This document shows, piece by piece, positions 60,870-64,000 of a stretch of 64,000 nucleotides of DNA. The position numbers were made by a program, and so were the translations under genes. The notes beneath the pieces were generated by a model, which was given only the letters and a program-made list of their open reading frames with translations, ran no database searches and was not told the DNA's origin. The number at the start of each line of letters is the position of its first letter. Position 1 is the stretch's first letter. Source of the DNA: Epiperipatus broadwayi (Eukaryota; Onychophora; Udeonychophora; Euonychophora; Peripatidae); contig JAQFVV010012394.1 of the NCBI GenBank assembly GCA_028023455.1, positions 18,990,353 through 19,054,352 on the forward strand, read 5' to 3'.

Positions 60870-62470
60870 CATTACAAAAATAAAATAAAATCATATAATT
60901 TCAGTACCATATTAAATAAAAATAAATGTTTTATATGTTTAGTGAAATGCATAAAAATAAAAAAGTTTTCCATAAAATTTCAAAGTTTAGAATACTTATT
61001 ATTTTTAAATATAATAAAACTTAGAATGAAATTTGATAAATTAGTATACTAAAGTGGAGTTCTACACATATAAGTCATAGCTTTAACAAACTAAAGTCAA
61101 TAGGGAATGCTAAAAAAAGTAATAAATCATCATTCATGATTCAGATTAATTAAAATAATTATATGCCTGCCTCCATCCAGTTGCTATATCCCAATGCATT
61201 AAAAACCTTTTATGAAAGGCATTGATGACAAACATTTTATACTCAATATCTGATCTTCAAATTAAGACTATGCCCCAAACTGTTATACAATCATGGATAA
61301 ATTTAGAAATTAAAATATTTATTCCCTTTTAATATTGACTTACACATTTAATTATATATTATTTTGTGCATCATTTTTAAGTTTCAAAAGAATTAATTGA
61401 ACAATTATAGTTACAGTATACATACTGAACTACATACATAGGAATATCATTAAAAAAAGAAAAACTAATAGATTACAAAAAAAACAAAAAACACAGAAAA
61501 TCATATAACATTACAAAACTATCTAAAAAACAAATTTTTTCCTAAAATTCTTTCAAGACCATAGTTTAATGAATACACCTTCTCAAGTGAAATTTGACAA
61601 GATACAAACAACATATATGTAGAATACAATAGCCTTCCCATATTTCACTTCACACACAAAAAAAAACAACCAACTTTAACATCAAAGGATCTTTCATGAG
61701 ATCAATGGCCTCAGATTTAAGAATTTATCATCAGTGTTTCTTCGATTCTTCTTTTCAATTTTTTTTTTTTATATATAAAAGATTCAATATACGAATATCT
61801 ACAATATGTCAATTAAAAAAAAGTATCATATTAGGGACTTGAGTCATTACTGTATTAATAACCAAGTGCAATGAAAATTTGAGAACGTTTTATTTTTATT
61901 GAAGCGATTCAAACACTTGTATTAAGGATTACATTGCTCAGAAAAAAACAATCTATTTATTGTTAATTTCAAATTTGCAAGCATTCATTCATCTTCATAA
62001 TGAAGTGGTTTCTTTCTTTTTTATAATCTAATCCTAATTTATAAAATTCTTTTCATTAAAAAAAAAGGCATAGCCACAGAATGTACTGCACAACTTTAAA
62101 CATGGGTGACATATTTATATACGAAAATGTGAATAGAAATTAAATAGATGAAAGGAACATATTCAATGTAAAAATAATTATAAAATAAAATGAATAAAAG
62201 AATTTTTTGCTTTTATAGAATGAATAAAAAATCAAAAAATTAAGTATTTAAAAAAGTTGTTAAAGTTTATCATTAGTTTTTATTTTCAATATCTTTAGGA
62301 ATGTATAACTCATTTTATGCCATCGTTATATGTTTTTGTCATCATTCATATCTCTATTTTGTTGAAATAAACAGGGTTTTAATTTTAAATTATATTTTTA
62401 ATTTAAAAAATAATTAAATGAAAAATAGAATATTATCTTTTTAACTTAATTCTACAATAATTATTAATTA
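60870..62470. other. AT-rich sequence, nothing recognised
   Basis: I looked specifically for an upstream NPHP4 exon on minus and found none. No other feature could be supported. Confidence 0.45.
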
Positions 62471-62477
62471 ACACACT

Positions 62478-62815
62478 ATACAGGCTTAAACCTGCATATA
62501 TGTATGTAATGTATGTGGGATTCAAACTCAGACTTTCACATGACCCTCAACTCTCCATTCCATCGCATATTGCTGATCCACCTAATCACACACATGTTGA
62601 AAAGATAAATAATCACCAATATATGTATTTTGTGCTAAATCAGCACTCATCAGTTGGCCCAGATTACTATCTCCACACATATATACAATCAGTGCTCAGC
62701 TTTATATTAAGATAGCCAATCTTCATACTTTAATGGACAGGTTTCAAATTACTCCAACCCACAACTCTTCAGCCTTCTATTTCATTGAAAATCTGATGAT
62801 GGAACATTCAAAGCC
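62478..62815 (-). repeat. tRNA-derived SINE, longest copy
   Basis: B box on minus GTTTGAATCCC (about 62517-62530). The body includes TGTTGAAAAGATAAATAATC and AATCAGTGCTCAGC, then GAAAATCTGATGATGGAACA. Compared with 34.5 and 36.3 kb it gives a family length of at least 330 bp. Confidence 0.7.
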
Positions 62816-62982
62816 CACGTTAGTGCCAGGGTATTAATATTTTTTAAAAATAAATTAATCATTACTATTACACCAATAGGCATAAAATAGTCTTAAATTA
62901 TATTTAATTAAGTTATAGTTTACAAAATTTATGTTCTGAATTTATAAATTTAATTCCAAAACAACAAATACCAAAATGAAAT

Positions 62983-63823
62983 TGGTAGTCTTCTTTTAGT
63001 GTGTTGAAACTGCGAGAGAGTGTACTTTCTATGCAAACACACAGAAATAAGCTGTTTACATGGCCCGATATTTCTGTGCTTTTGCATAGAAAGTTACGGC
63101 CTATAGAACAGTTCATATTAGCTGTTGCACACCAATATTATGACCTGCTGATGTGCTTTGCGACACTATGCAAATGCGCACACTTAATAGATCGCTACCA
63201 TATATGGTGAGGGCTGTTTGGAATTTAACTGACCATAACTGTTGTAATATGCCTTCATAATAGTGATCTTACATTGTAACTGAGTACTAGTACATACTAA
63301 TAATTGTAAGCCCATCCCTGAGTTTCCCTACACATCATGGAATGTGAAAACAATTTCAAAAAGGTTAGGCCAAGCAACAATTCACACAAGTCATGTGAAA
63401 AGACACGTTTGCACGAGAACAGTTATGAGTCAAATGAAATGGCTGAGATTGCACATTGTTTTGGAAATCGTAAGCTTGGTTTGATCAGATTACTGCTTAA
63501 TCTTTTGGTCAGATTAAGAACAGACACGAGACAAATAAAATGCGCTGACTTGTCGAATGTAATTTAAAATAATGTAATTATTGTATTTTCGAAAATAATG
63601 TTTTTTACAAAATAATGTCATTTCGTAAATTGTTTAAAAATAATTTGCAAAATGTTGCAAGACACTAAAATGTATAATGTAATTTAAAAACATAATTATT
63701 CCATTTTTATAAAATAATGTTAAAGTTGAAAATAAAAAAAAAGGCCCAGTAATGTTATATTGTGTTTGTTTACATTAAAAGTACGGCCTCTCGCGGTTTC
63801 AACACGCTAAGAGAAGACTACCA
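62983..63823. mobile_element. TIR DNA transposon, 841 bp, with 6-bp target duplication
   Basis: The ends are inverted repeats of about 50-70 bp (left TGGTAGTCTTCTTTTAGTGT; right, reversed, TGGTAGTCTTCTCTTAGCGT). The element is flanked by TGAAAT at 62977-62982 and 63824-63829. A second internal inverted pair (CTTTCTATGCAAACACACAG and its mirror) lies at 63025-63095. There are two short plus-strand frames, but no transposase motif was seen. It is likely non-autonomous; the superfamily is not determined. Confidence 0.75.
63337..63567 (+). CDS. Hypothetical 76-codon ORF inside the TIR transposon
   Basis: It begins MECENNFKKVRPSNNSHKSC and contains CFGNRKLGLIRLLLNLLVRL, a possible amphipathic or hydrophobic helix. 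It is basic overall. No family was recognised. It is less AT-rich than its surroundings and lies wholly between the inverted ends, so it could be a remnant of the element's own coding region. Chance is also possible. Confidence 0.3.
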   Translation: MECENNFKKVRPSNNSHKSCEKTRLHENSYESNEMAEIAHCFGNRKLGLIRLLLNLLVRLRTDTRQIKCADLSNVI

Positions 63824-64000
63824 TGAAATCTTATATTTAAATTAATCAAAATAAAGTTTTGAGTATCGTCTCTTTGTTGATCTTTTTGTCTTGCTCATAG
63901 GAAAAAAATAATTGATTAACCTTCCACAAGCCTAGATAAATGATTTAAGCAAAGAGAATGCAACTTCTTAATGTTCTGTAACTTCTTGGAGTTCTTATAT

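Overview
This is animal (metazoan) nuclear DNA: very AT-rich, standard genetic code, GT-AG introns, long introns packed with retroelements. The only host gene recognised is NPHP4 (nephrocystin-4, a ciliary transition-zone protein). It lies on the minus strand. Ten exons were read, in transcript order 57.3, 54.0, 44.5, 39.2, 33.7, 31.3, 30.6, 14.0, 0.7 and 0.25 kb. They cover roughly the N-terminal 500 residues or more; the start codon lies upstream (>57.4 kb or outside the window) and the C-terminal half lies beyond position 1. NPHP4, CR1, RTE and GIY-YIG Penelope-like elements (PLEs) together fit an invertebrate. The species cannot be named from this sequence alone.

Nearly everything else is intronic mobile DNA. 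At 1.8-4.2 kb there is a cluster of one repeat family (B). At 5.3-9.86 kb there is an almost full-length, frameshifted CR1-type LINE (PHD finger, coiled coil and SGNH esterase ORF1; endonuclease and RT ORF2). It is followed by two more 5'-truncated CR1 copies in tandem, the last split by a complete small LTR element (TRIM, 10.35-11.66 kb, perfect 5-bp target duplication). Three other CR1 3' ends lie at 2.2, 43.2 and 51.5 kb. RTE-type LINE fragments lie at 19.3, 21.9, 26.1, 34.1, 44.7, 45.1, 54.9, 58.2 and 59.5 kb. A gag-like remnant lies at 17.7-19.26 kb.

The most notable pattern is a set of long inverted repeats. Two (22.3-23.8 and 31.85-33.03 kb) contain GIY-YIG endonuclease remnants of PLEs arranged head-to-head. 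Several shorter hairpins (34.8, 37.4, 40.6, 41.3, 46.95, 50.5 kb) look like the same kind of structure reduced to PLE 3' ends. Five of these structures carry a degenerate hammerhead-ribozyme-like core (YTRATGA, short stem, CGAAA). A foldback TTAA element (family A) occurs in about ten pieces. An 841-bp terminal-inverted-repeat DNA transposon with a 6-bp target duplication lies at 62.98-63.82 kb. Several tRNA-derived sequences all point in the same direction as NPHP4.

All identifications come from reading the sequence and remembered family features. No database search or alignment was run.
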